DNA of 64,000 nt from Protopterus annectens (GCF_019279795.1 NC_056732.1:1075259740-1075323739); one strand, 5' to 3'; numbered from the stretch's first letter, positions 1 to 12,024 are shown. Notes: generated from the sequence alone by a model not told the origin. Program-made: numbers and translations.

Positions 1-461
1 GCACCCCTAGATGTAGATCCCAAGCCCTTGTTAATCTTCTGATTGTTTCTGTCACTTATATCTCCTCTCATTTTTTGTTCATCTCCCTGTTATCCATGGT
101 TTTTATGGCCGGTGCTGTTTTGTCTTTTCCCTTACTTCTTCATTTAGTCACCTTCCGAGGTCCCAGAAAACATCCTTCCTCTACCTTCCACCACCATTTT
201 GTCCATTCCTTGAGCATGAATCCCTTTTATTTTGATCTCCTTGCTGTTTCTTTCTCAACATTCATGTAGTATTTGTTGCTATTCTGAGTGCCTTCCACCA
301 GCTTCCTTTCTCCTCATCCCACCATTGGATCCAGTATACTTCCCTTTCCACCTCCACTTCCCATCGTACATCACGTTGAGTATGTCAGTCTCCTTTCTGA
401 CAGTATCTATGCTCTACTCGAGTCCAGTATCCTTTTCCCATTATGTTCTTATCCTATATGA
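1..461. other. Unassigned pyrimidine-rich stretch
   Basis: No gene is recognised. The stretch is T/C-rich, so plus-strand frames stay open by composition. The short phrase TTTTATGGCCGG near position 105 also occurs near 45730, just inside the right end of the DIRS-like element. This stretch could therefore be the decayed inner side of the DIRS-type end that follows it. That link is weak and is inference. Confidence 0.3.
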
Positions 462-535
462 TGTTCATCGTGTTTCACTGTTGCAGTCATCACTGTAGGG
501 TTCTTCCTGCCGGGAGGCAGTCCTCGGTCATCCTA
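462..535 (+). mobile_element. Relic of a DIRS-type terminal repeat
   Basis: The segment resembles the left end of the DIRS-like fossil at 40586. Both have the order ATGTTC, TCGTGTTTCACT, GCAGTCATCAC, then a GGGTT...CCTG...GGAGG block and a pyrimidine-rich stretch. The match fades after about 75 bases, so this is a diverged or different subfamily. No coding part is attached. It indicates that at least two DIRS-type insertions have occurred in this window. Confidence 0.5.
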
Positions 536-1000
536 TATGTTTCCTTTCTGTCCTTTTAGACTTTTTACTTCCTCTTTTATGCCCATGAGAACCAACAGTA
601 CTGCATGTAGAAGGTGGCTTGCTCTTTGTGTGCAACAGGTGTACCCTGCTACTTGATGGCATCCATTACTGACCACTTCATGCAATGAAGAGTGCTCTAA
701 TAGCATTTATATCCTGTGTCCTAAGGTAGTGTTACCCCCAAACCCAACCAAACATTTCGTCTGGATAATATTCTGAGCTCTAGACTTCAGTAGAGCCACA
801 AATGTAATCTGTTATCCACTATGATGTCATTGCTCTCCCAACCCCAGACAGAGGTGAGCAGGTAAAGCTTCCTCACTCTTCCCTTCCCTCAGTCCCACAC
901 TTATAAGCACCTAACTCACAAATCAAAGTAACTTCACATTGCTTATAATTAATGCTTTTTCCCTGTATGTCACTGGGGCTTACTTGTGAGGATTTTCATA
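536..1000. other. Unassigned, no gene seen
   Basis: No ORF, repeat array or recognised mobile element is seen between the DIRS-type relic and the CR1 tail starting at 1001. Confidence 0.4.
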
Positions 1001-2425
1001 ATAGGGTCATAGGATCATAGGTGTTAACTAGGCTAATGACCACAGGGCCCTTTTAAAGCCTAGCCATACATCCCAAATCCCTAACAAGTTCTTGTACCCT
1101 TGATAAGTGTAAGCAGGAGCTTGGGAGATGAGACATTTACAAGCAGGGGCCTGGGAGATGAACCGTTTACATGCTGCTTGTGTCCAGTAGAGACATAGGT
1201 GCCAAAAACAGGGATGAAGTTCCTGCTCCCCATCAAGTTGTCCAAGTTACACTTGAATTGGGTTAGGGGTGAACTCTGCTTCACATGGTGGAGAGCCTGC
1301 TCCAGAGAAAGGGTAGTGTCTGGGATGCATTCCTATCTCTCCAGCAGGAAATGTTTATATCACAGGCAAGGTTTAAATCTTTAGAATGCGTAATTCTGGT
1401 GCTGTTTTTTTTTTTTGTGGATATGCAGGAGGTCCCTCAGAGTGCGGTCTGACAATGTTTTGTATGCCAGGCATAGATCTCCCCTCAACAATCTGTAGGA
1501 GACAAAATACAGGGATAGGACCTTGAGGCAGTGTGCGTAGGACATGTTACTTACTCCCTGTATTCTTTTAGTGAGGAACATCTGTGGACATCCCAGTTGT
1601 TGGATATGTCTGGGTAGGTACATACCAAAGGGGGCATTGTACTCATTGATACATCTGATGAATGCTGAGTATAGTGGAACAATGACTTCCTTGGATGTAG
1701 ATGCCATACCTTTGTTTATAAGTTGCTCAACATAGAATGATTTTCTCACTAATGTAGACACGTGCTCGTCAAAGGCTTGATTACTGTCTATGTGTGACCC
1801 CAAGTCTCTGACCACTGCGTTAGCTCATAGGGGTGTATTGTCAGTATGATAGTTACCGGGGGAAGGGGCTGACTTCCAGAAGGATACTAGTATGCATTTT
1901 TTGGCATTTAGTTTTAGTCCATGGCCTTGGCACCAGTTGTTTTTCTGTGTCAGCCCTTCGTGGAGAACATTTGTGTCCATGGGTGATTCAAGGATAGCTC
2001 CTAATTTGCAATCATCTGCAAATTTAGTCAGCCAGAGGCAATTGATGTTGTCCTCGACTTCAGAGAAGTAAATGCCAAAAAAGGAGCAGTTCCAGGACCG
2101 ATTCTTGAGGGACTCCAATTGTGACTGGCATCTTTGTAGAGAGGTGGACTCCCCATTTCTAACTTCCTGGGTCCTGTCTGTGAGCTAGCTGGCTATCCAC
2201 TAGGTGACATAAAGGTTTCAACCTAACCTCTTAAGTTTGTCAACAATGCCTGAGTGGGGGATTGTTTCAAATGCTTTGGCCAGGTGAAGGTAGGCATTGT
2301 GAACCATTTTGCCCTCATCCATTGCTTTGATGACCTTCTCAAAGATGTCCACCTCGTTGATTAGGCATGATCTGGCCTTGATGAAATCAAATTGGGTTGG
2401 ATCTGTGTTAATCAGCAAAATAAGT
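1001..2425 (-). mobile_element. CR1 LINE fragment (copy A), 5'-truncated
   Basis: The 3' end lies at about 1001. On the minus strand the element ends with GGCTAGGCTTTAAAAG, GTCATTAGCCTAGT and CCTATGATCCTATGA, the octamer-like tail shared with the other CR1 copies here. Moving away from the tail (rising coordinates) come the C-terminal region, the RT palm and the RT fingers. The fragment stops within the RT near 2425, typical 5' truncation. It is broken by several frame changes and stops, so it is an old copy. The clade assignment rests on close similarity to the longer CR1 at 30691-37985. Confidence 0.85.
1381..2418 (-). pseudogene. CR1 ORF2 reverse transcriptase remnant (copy A)
   Basis: Three consecutive minus-strand pieces cover the RT. 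At 2218-2418 is the block with LAKAFETIPHSGIVDKL (RT motif A region). At 1825-2118 is FGIYFSEVE...FADDCKLGA (motif C, with both catalytic aspartates kept) and HGLKLNAKKC. At 1381-1815 are RDLGSHIDS, VIVPLYSAFIR and EYNAPFGMY, followed by the CR1 C-terminal region with YRLLRGDLCL. The frame changes between pieces, so no full product can be made. In an active element this protein would nick target DNA and reverse-transcribe its own RNA. A T-run near 1405-1414 lies inside the C-terminal piece. Confidence 0.8.
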
Positions 2426-2740
2426 CACAGTACACCTAGATGGATGGGTTTAGTATTATTTTTAGGTTAGGAATGTGAACCTTAACTCCCTCATACTTTG
2501 AGTAGATTGCTTTGTTATGCATATAGATTTAGTACTCTTTCTAATTCACCTTCTATGGCTTTTCCACTGACTTGTAGTATTCAGTGGAGTATGCATCTGG
2601 GATAGCCATCACTTTCGTTCAGTTTTTGGATGGCTTCTTGGCTTCTTTTATAATAGTTATTATTGTGTCCAGCCCTTCCTCCTGTGATTCCACAGATTTT
2701 TCTCATTTACAGCTGAATATTTTCCTTCTTTCTGTCAATT

Positions 2741-2771
<31 letters not shown>

Positions 2772-3555
2772 AAGACACATTGTATTTATTTCCTGGCTTC
2801 CTTCTGCTTCGTTGTCTGCCCTTCCCCCTTTTTATGCATAGTTAACTAGTTTCTATAATGCTCTTCCTGCTTTCTCTTCTTTCCCTCATAATCAGAATTC
2901 CTTTTCCCTAATGATTTCTCCTTCTGTTGCTATTGTTACCAATTGTTGCAATACATCTCTGACACTTTAAAGATCAGGGTGATTCCAGAGTAGAATACTG
3001 ATTTAAAAACTGATGTATTTTTTTCTGTTTATTATTTCAGACTGTTGGATTTATATGTACTGTAGGCTCTGTGCATGCGGCACTATGTGTGTTCCCTGTG
3101 TCATAAGACCGTCTGTAACCTTGTGACTTTTCTTTGTAAGTAAAAAAGAGATAAAAGGAAATGAAATGTGTAAAACGTATAATTGAAATGTAAAGTGTGC
3201 ATTTCTGCAGTTTCTTGGAAAGTACTTAATTGCTTGTAATTAAGTCGCACAAATGTTTGGCATCAGGAAAAAAAAGGGGGGGGGGCATAAAATGCAATTA
3301 CAAGACCCAAAGCAGTCATTAGTATACAAATGAGCATCTCATTCGTTACATGGGGGGTCTGAAGGTGGAAAAAACTTCTTTGGAATACAAGGTGATTAGG
3401 GGAAATATATATCTGGAACTGAAACCAGTGTAAAATTAGTCAGTCCTACTTAGCTAACCATTTATGTATGTTGTTGTGAACATATGCAATTGTGTTTTGC
3501 ATATTTTAGGCATTTAGAATAGCTAGGTTCAGTCAAGGTTCTTTGTCAAAGTCAG
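2426..3555. other. Unassigned, with one (TG)n tract
   Basis: No gene is recognised. A (TG)n tract lies at 2745-2771 and an A/G homopolymer run at about 3268-3286. The rest is AT-rich with no open frame of note. Confidence 0.4.
2745..2771 (+). repeat. (TG)n microsatellite
   Basis: Uninterrupted TG dinucleotides, about 13 units. Confidence 0.95.
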
Positions 3556-4391
3556 CTAAGGTATTTTATTTATTTATTTATTTGTAATTATTTACTGTGA
3601 ATGTGCACTGATCTCAACGGGCCATTTGCAGGCATAGCCCTGGTAAATAGGATTACATAATAAATGAACAAAACATACATCAATGTGCTACAAACGTATA
3701 CATATTTACAGATGCAGAAATATGCTGTAACATTTAGCTCAAGACACAGGTTAAAAAGTCAAAACATGGATGGAAAACTGGAATTATGCTTAGCGGAGCT
3801 TTTTTGAGAAGATGTAGCCATAATGGCTGAAATGGCTTATGTTACAGTTATAGCAGCATATTTGTATGACAGGTATGAAGACATTAGAAGAAGCAAGTGA
3901 GAATAGTTGCAGGAAATGATACCATGAGACAGAGACATGAAGAGAGAAAGAGAGACATGCAGAGGAAGGAGGAGTAGAAAGGAGATGAGCATGCGAGATG
4001 CAAAGAGAAGAGGGAGGTAGGATGAATGAGAGGCAGTAAGTGAAGGAATGACTAGATGAGATAAAGGGTTGTGAGAGAACTGCAGGATTCATGTCACATG
4101 ACCCGTGTGGGTGCAAATGCACTTTGATTGGTTGAAGAGGTGTTCCTTGAGCCGTTGCCTAAAGTCAAAGTATATTTGGACATCTCTGATTGAGAGTGGG
4201 ATACAGTCCCATAATTTAGGTGCTAGGATGGAGTATGCATGGTCAGTGCAATGAAGTTTAGTTTGTGGAGTTAGTAGTGTGGGTTGAAATTGAGAGATAT
4301 CCCTGAGATTATATGGGGGGTGTTGGTGAAAAGTTTATGTGTGAGAGGGGAAGATGTCTCAGGAGAAAGGGATCTGTGAATTAGTGATCCT

Positions 4392-4578
4392 AGTATGTTC
4401 ATAGGTGTTTACTAGGCTAATGACCACAAGGGCCTTTTTAAGCCTAGCCATGCATCCCAAATCTCTGACAAGTTCTGATACCCTTGATAAGTGTAAGCAT
4501 GGGCCTGGAAGATGAACCATTTACAGGTTACCTGGTTACATCAGAGACATAGGTGCCAAACCAGGGATGCATTTCTGA
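4392..4578 (-). mobile_element. CR1 3'-end fragment (copy B) inside the L2-like LINE
   Basis: About 187 bases nearly match the 3' end of CR1 copy A: GTTTACTAGGCTAATGACCA, AAGCCTAGCCATGCATCCCA and GATACCCTTGATAAGTGTA all recur in the same order. It is a severely 5'-truncated insertion in the same (minus) orientation as its host LINE. The L2-like sequence resumes on both sides, so the CR1 insertion is the younger event. Confidence 0.8.
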
Positions 4579-4589
4579 ACGTTAGCTGT

Positions 4590-5150
4590 CAAATGTACTG
4601 GGAGCTAATTTAGTGTTGGCAAGAGTTAAGCAGTAGTTTTCCTTAATGAGGGAGTTAGTAATGAAATTTTATTGGAGATGCTTAGCAAGGTAGTGCCGTA
4701 TTTCTTTGAGGCTGCAGCTATTATGATTAGTCCATATGTGAGTTGAGATAAGAGTATCCTTTGCCTTTTGTAGCTTTGGCTGTCTTGAACAGAATAAGTG
4801 AAAGCTTGTTTGCCCAGAACAGTATTGTGCTGATCTTTTTGTGTGTGTTTTGAATGTATAGTTGAAAGTTAAGAGATTGGTCTAGCCAGATGCCAAGATA
4901 TTTGAAAGATGTGGTAGTTTCTATGGTGGTATTGTTGACATCTTTAATACTAAGGAAGCTGAGTGCTTTGGCTATTTTTGGTTGGTTCCGAATAAAATTG
5001 TGTTTGTTTTTAAGGTATATAAATTTCTAGCCTGTTAGCCATTGGCTGAGGGTTTAGAGGTCATCTTGGTGCTGAGTATGTATAATACAGTAGGATTTGT
5101 TTGACCTGTAGATGACCATGTCATCTGTAGTCATTTAGCTTAGTTAGAGG
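4590..5150 (-). pseudogene. L2-like reverse transcriptase remnant
   Basis: Minus-strand reading shows a degraded RT palm. TTDDMVIYR stands near 5110-5140 where YADD would be expected. It is followed by LKNKHNF, then AKALSFLSIKDVNN and TTSFKYLGIWLDQSLNFQ near 4860-4930, then KKISTILFWANKL. This is the L2-group pattern in which KYLG(V/I)W(L/F)D follows the catalytic box by about 60-70 residues. Stops and frame changes are scattered throughout, so it is non-functional. The assignment is by eye. Confidence 0.6.
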
Positions 5151-5170
5151 TGCTTCTTTAAATACGCTTT

Positions 5171-6049
5171 CTGAACAACTGATTATTGTTTTCTGTTCCT
5201 TGTGCATTATTTACTTCTGTATATTTAATATGCAGCAGCACTGTCTTGACTTCTTCATTGTTTAATTAAAGTTTTATTTATTGACTTTTAAGTTCTTGTG
5301 GTTGGTAGTTATTTATTTATTTATTTTTAGGGTACCAAAATAACTTCAAATAACACAGTTCAGCAACAAGAATAGTTTTGTTTATTGCAGGGAACACACA
5401 CACATGGGAAACAAGGTGGTTAAGGTCTTGCCTTCCTGAATATAAAAAGCTTTATTATTTTATATTATTTACAACTCAAAGCAACTGTATTATAACTATT
5501 AAATTACAGCTACTAACCAATTAAAATGTAATACCTTTGCACTATGTTTGCTAGCTCAGGATCTTGTGGCTGTCTATCTGTAGCTTTCCATATTAGGCAC
5601 AAGTTCCGAATACCATAATAGAACTTTCTGCACTAGCCCCGTTGGCACTTTTCATGTTGGCAGGAAATAAATCGTGAAAAGGAGACTAAAGCTATCAAGA
5701 ATCTATCTTGAAATAAGATGAACTTCAAAACAGAATATTCATTAAAGATTTTTCCTTTTCTTGAACTGTTCCCTTCACATTGTTTATTTGTTTATGAAGA
5801 ATTATTTATTATCTGAGAAGAGGGTATTATTTAGCATTGAAGGTTGACAAACTATATTTTCCACCTCTTAATTAACCAAAGCACTTCAGCATACTTCCAG
5901 TGAGATATAATTTTATAATTTACATTTGACAAAGTCAAGAGTGGCAAATAACTGTTGTGTCTGGTCCCTTACCATATCTAAGGTGGTTGCAGTAGTAATG
6001 AACCAGAAAAAAAAAATATGGAAGTGGGGAATTTTCCTAGCCATCCCTG

Positions 6050-6052
<3 letters not shown>
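5171..6052. other. Unassigned AT-rich stretch
   Basis: No gene is recognised. A (TTTA)n-like tract lies at 5311-5329. On the minus strand 5330-5410 has an AATAAA followed by a T-rich segment, which could be the end of an old retroelement or chance. Nothing firm can be assigned. Confidence 0.3.

Positions 6053-6115
<63 letters not shown>
6053..6115 (+). repeat. (TG)n microsatellite
   Basis: About 31 uninterrupted TG units. Open frames that read through it are compositional. Confidence 0.97.
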
Positions 6116-6118
<3 letters not shown>

Positions 6119-8309
6119 ACTTGCTGGGAAGGCAGTTACACTTGAGATAAGTGGTACTAGAGGACACTATAGTTTATAGAGAGAGAGTGGTGAGAAAGAG
6201 GACTGGGATGCTAGACCAAAAACTTGGCTCTGTAAGTTGTCAGTGTGTAGTCTGGGTGTTGATGTTGGAAGCCCAGACCACACACAGTAGAGTATATTGT
6301 GTTTATGCATTTGATGCCAGGCTTCATTTGGTGAATTAATTATTGAATCAGATTTGTGTATACATTTCTTTCTTTAACCTGGTGGGTACGAATGGCGCAA
6401 CTCAAAACCATTCCTAGGATAACTCTTAGACTTATTTAGGGGCACTGGAGCAGATCCAAGAACCATAATCCCTGTGCCTCACACACTAGTATGGCACACC
6501 GGACGGTGTTGGTGGAGTTGAAATTCTCTAGTGTCAGCATGGTCTTCAAATGCAGTGACAAGTGGTGACATTTATCACAGTTTGCTCTGCCTTTTTCATC
6601 TATCTCTGTTTGGCTCTGTTTTAATTTTCTTTCTAATATGTTAAGTGTTCCATGCCACACCATCAGGCATCTTTCTGCTTCCACTTTCAGTTATGCTTTT
6701 TTGGGTGCCTTTATCCTATCCTAATATTTACCCCAGTATCTTATTTATTGTTTTGGTTCTCTCAATTGCCCTCTTGATTGACTTTCTCATTTCCTTTGCT
6801 TCCTTTCCCCCTGTCCGCTTTGACCTGTCCTTTCTCCACTTCCATTTTACGTGGGATTTTACCTTCACCCCCCCCATACCTCATGATTACTGGGGCATGA
6901 TTCTAGATTACCTGAGTCCCATTGTCTACCCTTTGAACTCCTTCCAAGTCCCATCTTTTAATTATGAAGATGCCTAGCCTACTGTCTTGTTTTTTCTTAT
7001 TTTCTGAGAATTTTACTGTTTTCTGTCTTTATTCTTCTTTCAATGTGTCACTTCACCAATTTCATTTCACAGTTTCCTTGAGGACTTCTGTCTGTTTTTT
7101 TACATTATATTCTCTCCTGTCTCCACTCCTATCCATAAGTATGGTTATAGTGAAATCCATCATTGTCACCTGCCTGTCTGGTTTATGGTCCATATTCTTC
7201 CATTCCTTGATGAATTTCTGATAGGGCCATAATATGCCCTGGCTTTAGTTTGTGCATGTTACTGTTTTACTTTTAACACTGTCTGTTTTCCCTGGACAGA
7301 TTGTCCATTAATGGTCATCCACTCTTTTCTTTTCTTCTTCTTCAATGCACAATTGTCTCCAGTTTGGAGTACCCATTGTTTTGTTGGAAGGGTACTTTTT
7401 ACATGGACTAACATGATTGTTTGGCTTAGGGCACAATGTGTGAGCTAGAATACCATGTGTAATGAGATCATACCTGCTCATACAAGGATAGACCGAAAAC
7501 ACTGTGGCATCATATCTGGGATTTTGCAGTCAGACATAAAACAGTGGCACTTGTGTCATCTCCAATTATAAATGAAAAGGGATTGCCTCTTTTGATATTT
7601 TGTGTACAGTCATTATTTGAAGTACTTCTGCTGTACTGTGAAACATAGCCACCACAACTGAATATAGTTTTTTTCTGTACGCTGCTTTCTGTTTGGTACT
7701 GTGAGAACTGTTCTTTCCTTTTCACAGTGCTCTGCAACATTTAGCATTGTCCTGGTTATATCATCTGTACTGTCATTTCTTCTTTAATGAGTGTTAGAAC
7801 TGTGGACTTCTGTCACGTACTGCATCCTTGAAGTCCTAAGTAATAATGTTGTGCTTTCATGTAACAGCTGTATCGATAAAAACAGAAACAGAATTGCTGA
7901 GTTTCCTTATGTGCTGCAGAACTTGCATCAGAGACAACCAAATTAAAACAAAAGAGGGGTGTAAACATCTAGTATTGAACAAGCACTGAAGGCTTCATAT
8001 GGGAGACCTTTTGATGAATGTTTGATTAGAGTAAGGAAGAAAGAAAGGATTAAAGGCTTGGTGGATTCTTATGTGAATGTCACAACATAGTATGCATGTA
8101 ACAAGTCATGTAGAAAGATTTCAAAGGTTACATTCTTTTTTTTTTTGTGATAAAAGTTGTTGGAATGCAGTGTGTACTTAAGTCTGGGTCAGAGTATTGA
8201 GAAGAATGTTGTTTCACATACCTTGTTTTTTTCAGTTTCGTTCAGGATACAGGTGCACTTTTGGTGACTGCTTTGGCTTTATCTTCCTGTTCTTAGGTTA
8301 GGAACTCTA
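6116..8309. other. Unassigned, no gene seen
   Basis: A C/T-rich stretch at 6650-7230 leaves two overlapping plus-strand frames open (110 and 85 codons). Neither shows a recognisable domain or a codon pattern distinct from the base composition. Short T-runs occur at 8139-8148. No mobile element is recognised. Confidence 0.35.
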
Positions 8310-8640
8310 AAGTGAGTGTAAGTGGTGCAACAGGTAAGCACACTTGCCTTTGGTGAAGAAGGCTATGGGCTCTATTCCCACCCGTAGACCAAATATTGGT
8401 GAGGGAGGTGCTACACTCCTGAGTGTGTTGTCCTTCAGATAAAACATTAAACCAAGGCCCATCTGCCTGAGCTGGTAGTAGCTCAAATGAATGTAAAAGA
8501 TCCCATGGCACCTTTTGAAAAGAGTAGGGAAGGTTCCTTGATACCCTGACCAAATTTTCCCAGTAGTATAAATGCAGCCTATAGCTTCCACTAAAAAGAG
8601 CCTAGTGGGACTAACCCAGTTAACAAAGGTTAAATAAAAA
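8310..8640 (+). mobile_element. tRNA-derived SINE with V-SINE-like core and L2-type tail
   Basis: The head (8318-8386) has a pol III A-box-like stretch (GTGGTGCAACAGGTAAGC) and a B-box-like GGGCTCTATTCCC. The central domain has GTGTTGTCCTTCAGATAAAA, TTAAACCAAGG and GTAAAAGATCCCATGGCACC. This phrase is widespread in fish and other vertebrate SINEs, but the exact family name is not certain. The tail CCACTAAAAAGAGCC, GTGGGACTAACCC, AACAAAG, AAATAAAA follows the same plan as the L2-like LINE tail at 38850-38926. A second, 5'-truncated copy is at 46632-46884. Confidence 0.75.
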
Positions 8641-9591
8641 AAATATCTAGCATCTAATTTTGACATAGTGAATTTCCCTATGTCTTGTAATTACCTGTGG
8701 AAAACAGTTTACTTTATTGAGTACGCAGTGAGTGAAACGGAAGCACCTTTGGATATCTGGCTGTTAATTTTTCTTTCATTTTTAACATGCTGTCAAATAA
8801 GTAACTTTCATACTTGGCCAGGTTGTACTTGCATCACACATTTGGTTCAGGCAGGCTGTTAAACTTATTACAGTAATCATATGTCGTAGGTTGGTGTTAT
8901 TTCTGTTTCCTCATTCTTCAGAGTAACCTATGGTACAGGTTACTGTTTTCTGAGACAGTCTCTCTAGGATGTTACTTAATGTATGATAAGCCAGATATCT
9001 CTCTGTTTACTCCTTTAATTGTTAATATACTGTTAGTAGTTTTTGAGTTTCAGACATTGTCTGCACACCTAGAAGATAGCTGAGTGATACAGCTGTGACA
9101 TAGACTTTTTAAAACTTGTTTATAGCAATTCTACAGCCTCTGAATTTGTACATCAAACAGAACATACAAGCATTCTCCCCATGAGATCTTATCCGACCAC
9201 GCTGACTGTCATCATAGGTGTTACACTGAAACTAAATTCGTTGTCAAAAATACATCAGTACTTTCTCATCTTCTGGCTTTGACAGCCATTTTGTCTGCTG
9301 AACCTGTTTTATTAAGCTTCCGATTTAAGCCACAGGTCTGACTAACCATGGGATCATGCTCGTAAGTAATTAAACTTGTCATCATTTCACCTCATTGAAT
9401 TCTCAAAGCAGGTCAGCTATTCATTAGCTTACTTGATGGCCTACTGAAGTATGGGACAATCCAAACAGATATACCCGTGCTATATTCATGAAGAATGTGC
9501 TAAAAACATAGATGTGATCAGCCATTTTGGTCTTCCAGATCTGATACCATTCAATCTTACATCACACTGATGCCCATCACAAAAAAGTGCA

Positions 9592-9592
<1 letters not shown>
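8641..9592. other. Unassigned, no gene seen
   Basis: No ORF, RNA gene or recognised repeat is seen before the (CA)n tract. Confidence 0.4.

Positions 9593-9654
<62 letters not shown>
9593..9654 (+). repeat. (CA)n microsatellite
   Basis: About 31 CA units with no interruption. Confidence 0.97.
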
Positions 9655-9656
<2 letters not shown>

Positions 9657-9785
9657 AGACAGATACACACATATCTGGAATGCCTCTGTTCAGCAGCAAA
9701 CAATGGACCAGTAAGTACATACAGACTTATATATGTACATACAAATATTTCCACACAGGTAATAATGGCCTTCTAGCCTGTCAAT

Positions 9786-10840
9786 AGTCAAAACAGTCAT
9801 TCCCATATTAAATGTCCAGATTGTTCTTCAAAATATGTAAACTAGTGCTTGCTTTAATGTAATTTGGTAGTCTATTCCATGCATCAGCTACTGTCTCAGA
9901 GAACCAGTCAGTACACTTTGCATTCCTATATAATATACATAGGTTGTCTTTTGAGTCTCTAATACTTTTTGATAACCCTAAACATTCCCAGAGGTAGTTG
10001 TCTCTAAATGCTCTGTATACCTAAATAAGGCCTCTTCTTAAATGTCTATCTGATACATAGTACAAGTCCAAATAGTCCAGATATTTTCGTGTTTCATAAT
10101 AACTTAAGTTTTCATATCCATAGATGCTATTGGTATATTTCTTCTGTACTCTTTCCAGTTTACTCATACATTTTTCTTACAAGGTTTCCATATTGTCATT
10201 CCATACTCAGGTTTGGGTCTAATGAAACTAACAAACTATGATTTCATCATTTCTGATTTTCTAGACTTTATACATCTTTTTGTATGACTTATAGTTCTAT
10301 CACTATCATTACCCAATTAGTTAATTAGAACAAAAACTCAAAGCTGGATCTACCCACATACCCAGGTCCTTAAATGAATATATAGTTTCAATCATTGTGT
10401 GCTTTATTAAATGTTCACTTTTCAATCAGTGTTTCCCAAATCTCATATGCTTAGTTTTTAATGTATTCATCAGCATATTATTATCCTGTGCCCAAATGGT
10501 CAGTTTAGTCAATTTCTTTAGTTATGTAGCAATTACTTTACCCATTTGTAAGCCATCTGCATACAGACTATAGAACACCTCAGTTGAAAAGGATAGATTT
10601 GAAAGATATAATCTAAGCAAGTATAGGACTAGGACAGAGCCCTGTGGGACACCCTAACTGTAGCCTATAATTTCACCTGTCCATTTATTGTATATTTACC
10701 ATGTCCTGTTTGTAAGACATGCCATTATCCATCTTATCAAGAATACATTAATACCTAGTTGTTCTAATGTATTGCCCAATGTTTTGTGTATGATCTTATC
10801 GAATTCTGAAGTTAACTCTATGTAAATTGCATCCTCCCAC
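9786..10840 (-). mobile_element. Old CR1/L2-group LINE fragment
   Basis: Minus-strand reading gives an RT in the expected order. Near 10700-10820 there is a decayed motif A region with DKIIHKTLGNTLEQLGI and TNRTW. Near 10640-10660 is GVPQGSV. Near 10560-10575 is YADGLQMGKVI, so the second catalytic Asp is replaced by Gly. Then WAQDNNMLMNTLKTKHMRFG follows. The C-terminal part near 9840-10060 includes DLYYVSDRHLRRGLI and WNRLPNYIKASTSL. It belongs to the CR1/L2 superfamily but is clearly different from the CR1 copies elsewhere in the window, and older. It ends near the (CA)n side without a clear tail. Confidence 0.7.
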
Positions 10841-11097
10841 AATTTTTCACTTAGCCTCTAGTGTCTGTGGAACGGTGCCAAGAACAGCTACCATCTTGGC
10901 CATTGACTTAACCTACAGGTGCTGGCCTACCCAGAGGGTGCTGAATACCCAAACCTTCAGAAATTCTCTACTGGAAGCCTGTGGAGAATGGTTGGAGAAC
11001 ACTGAAAAGACCTATGGACTCACGGGCAGAACTAGTTAGAGCAGCTTTGATTGAATGTTGCCTCTTTTCTGAGATTTAACTGTTTTTCTGTTGTTTT
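10841..11097. other. Unassigned, short ORF of unknown meaning
   Basis: A 70-codon plus-strand frame (10827-11039) partly overlaps the LINE end. It has no recognised domain and is probably chance. Confidence 0.3.
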
Positions 11098-11099
11098 TG

Positions 11100-11133
<34 letters not shown>

Positions 11134-11153
11134 TTTCTTTCTTTCTTTCTTTT
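11098..11153 (+). repeat. (TTTC)n microsatellite
   Basis: About 13 TTTC units with one TTCC variant. The S/F-rich open frame through it is compositional. Confidence 0.95.
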
Positions 11154-12024
11154 TCTTCTGTGTTCTTCCTCATCAGTTATTAGGTGGCATGCTGTCTGCT
11201 AACCAGCCCCCAATGCACATGTATATTCACACAAAGACACAGAGAGGAGCACACACCAACAATATCCTCTCTAGTTCTAGTTGTAACACAGAGTTTTTTA
11301 GTGAAGTAAGTTTTTCAGCACTTGAAGGTACCCACTCTCTGTCTTTCCAGTGTTTCCTCCTGAACCTACAGCATAACTTTTCATTCCCAGTATGTGTGGT
11401 TGTAAGCTGTTATATCTGCCAGCTAGCCAGCAAATGTGTAATTAAAAGTAAAAAAAAACGTTAAGCTTAGGATTGAAGCGTTATTGTTTTCTAGTTGTGA
11501 TTACTTTTTCACTATCCTTGACTGGACACTTTTGAACATAATCATTTTCTGAAAACCACTGGTGTAAGGTTGGTATCAGGCTTGTCATCTGGAAGAACCT
11601 CTGTGAAGAATTAACTCATATTCTTTTTATGTATTCAGATAATTTTACATTCCTGCTTTTCACCACTATTATCCAGCTTGTCACTGTTTTTTTTTTTTAT
11701 GTTGACTTGCTCATTGAATGTCATCACATTGCTGTAACACCAATTGACTTTCGTGTGCATGGATATGCTCCTCATTAGTTCAGAATTGTGCCCTCCCTGG
11801 ATCTAACATTTCTCCAAAACCAAGATTGGTTTTGTCACAGCTGTGGTGAATGTTGTGTAGAGCAAACCCCGGGTACTAATCTGTAGTTACAATTTATGCA
11901 AAACATGACAAAAGTTAAATGATTTTTAAGTAAGAAGTGACCCCTTCAGATATTTCTGCATGAATTGAATAATTTCTGCCATCACTAAAACTTGGTGATG
12001 TCATCACTGACAAACTCCAGATGT
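11154..12024. other. Unassigned, no gene seen
   Basis: Nothing is recognised apart from short T and A runs (about 11449, 11686). Confidence 0.35.

Larger units (their letters stand above)
3556..5170 (-). mobile_element. L2-like LINE fragment, split by a CR1 tail
   Basis: On the minus strand the 3' end is a TAAATAATTAC...AAATAAATAAAT tail preceded by GCAAATGGCCCG. It matches the tail pattern of the L2-like element ending at 38926 (GAAAATGGGCTC, GCAGTGGACT, AATAAATAAA). Upstream, minus-strand translation gives DDMVIYR (the YADD-box region), then FKYLGIWLDQSLNF and a spaced C-terminal part, the usual order of L2-clade RTs. The body is split by a CR1 tail at 4392-4578. Frames are badly decayed and a GA-rich stretch (3890-4070) interrupts the 3' region. 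Confidence 0.7.

Noticed and set aside
5330-5420. Possible end of an LTR-type retroelement (AATAAA then T-rich stretch on the minus strand)
   Set aside because: No matching second end, primer-binding site or coding region is seen, so the resemblance is too weak.
6645-7221. 110- and 85-codon hydrophobic frames that look like membrane proteins
   Set aside because: The DNA is T/C-rich, which gives Phe/Leu/Ser-rich hydrophobic frames. No family resemblance and no supporting signals.
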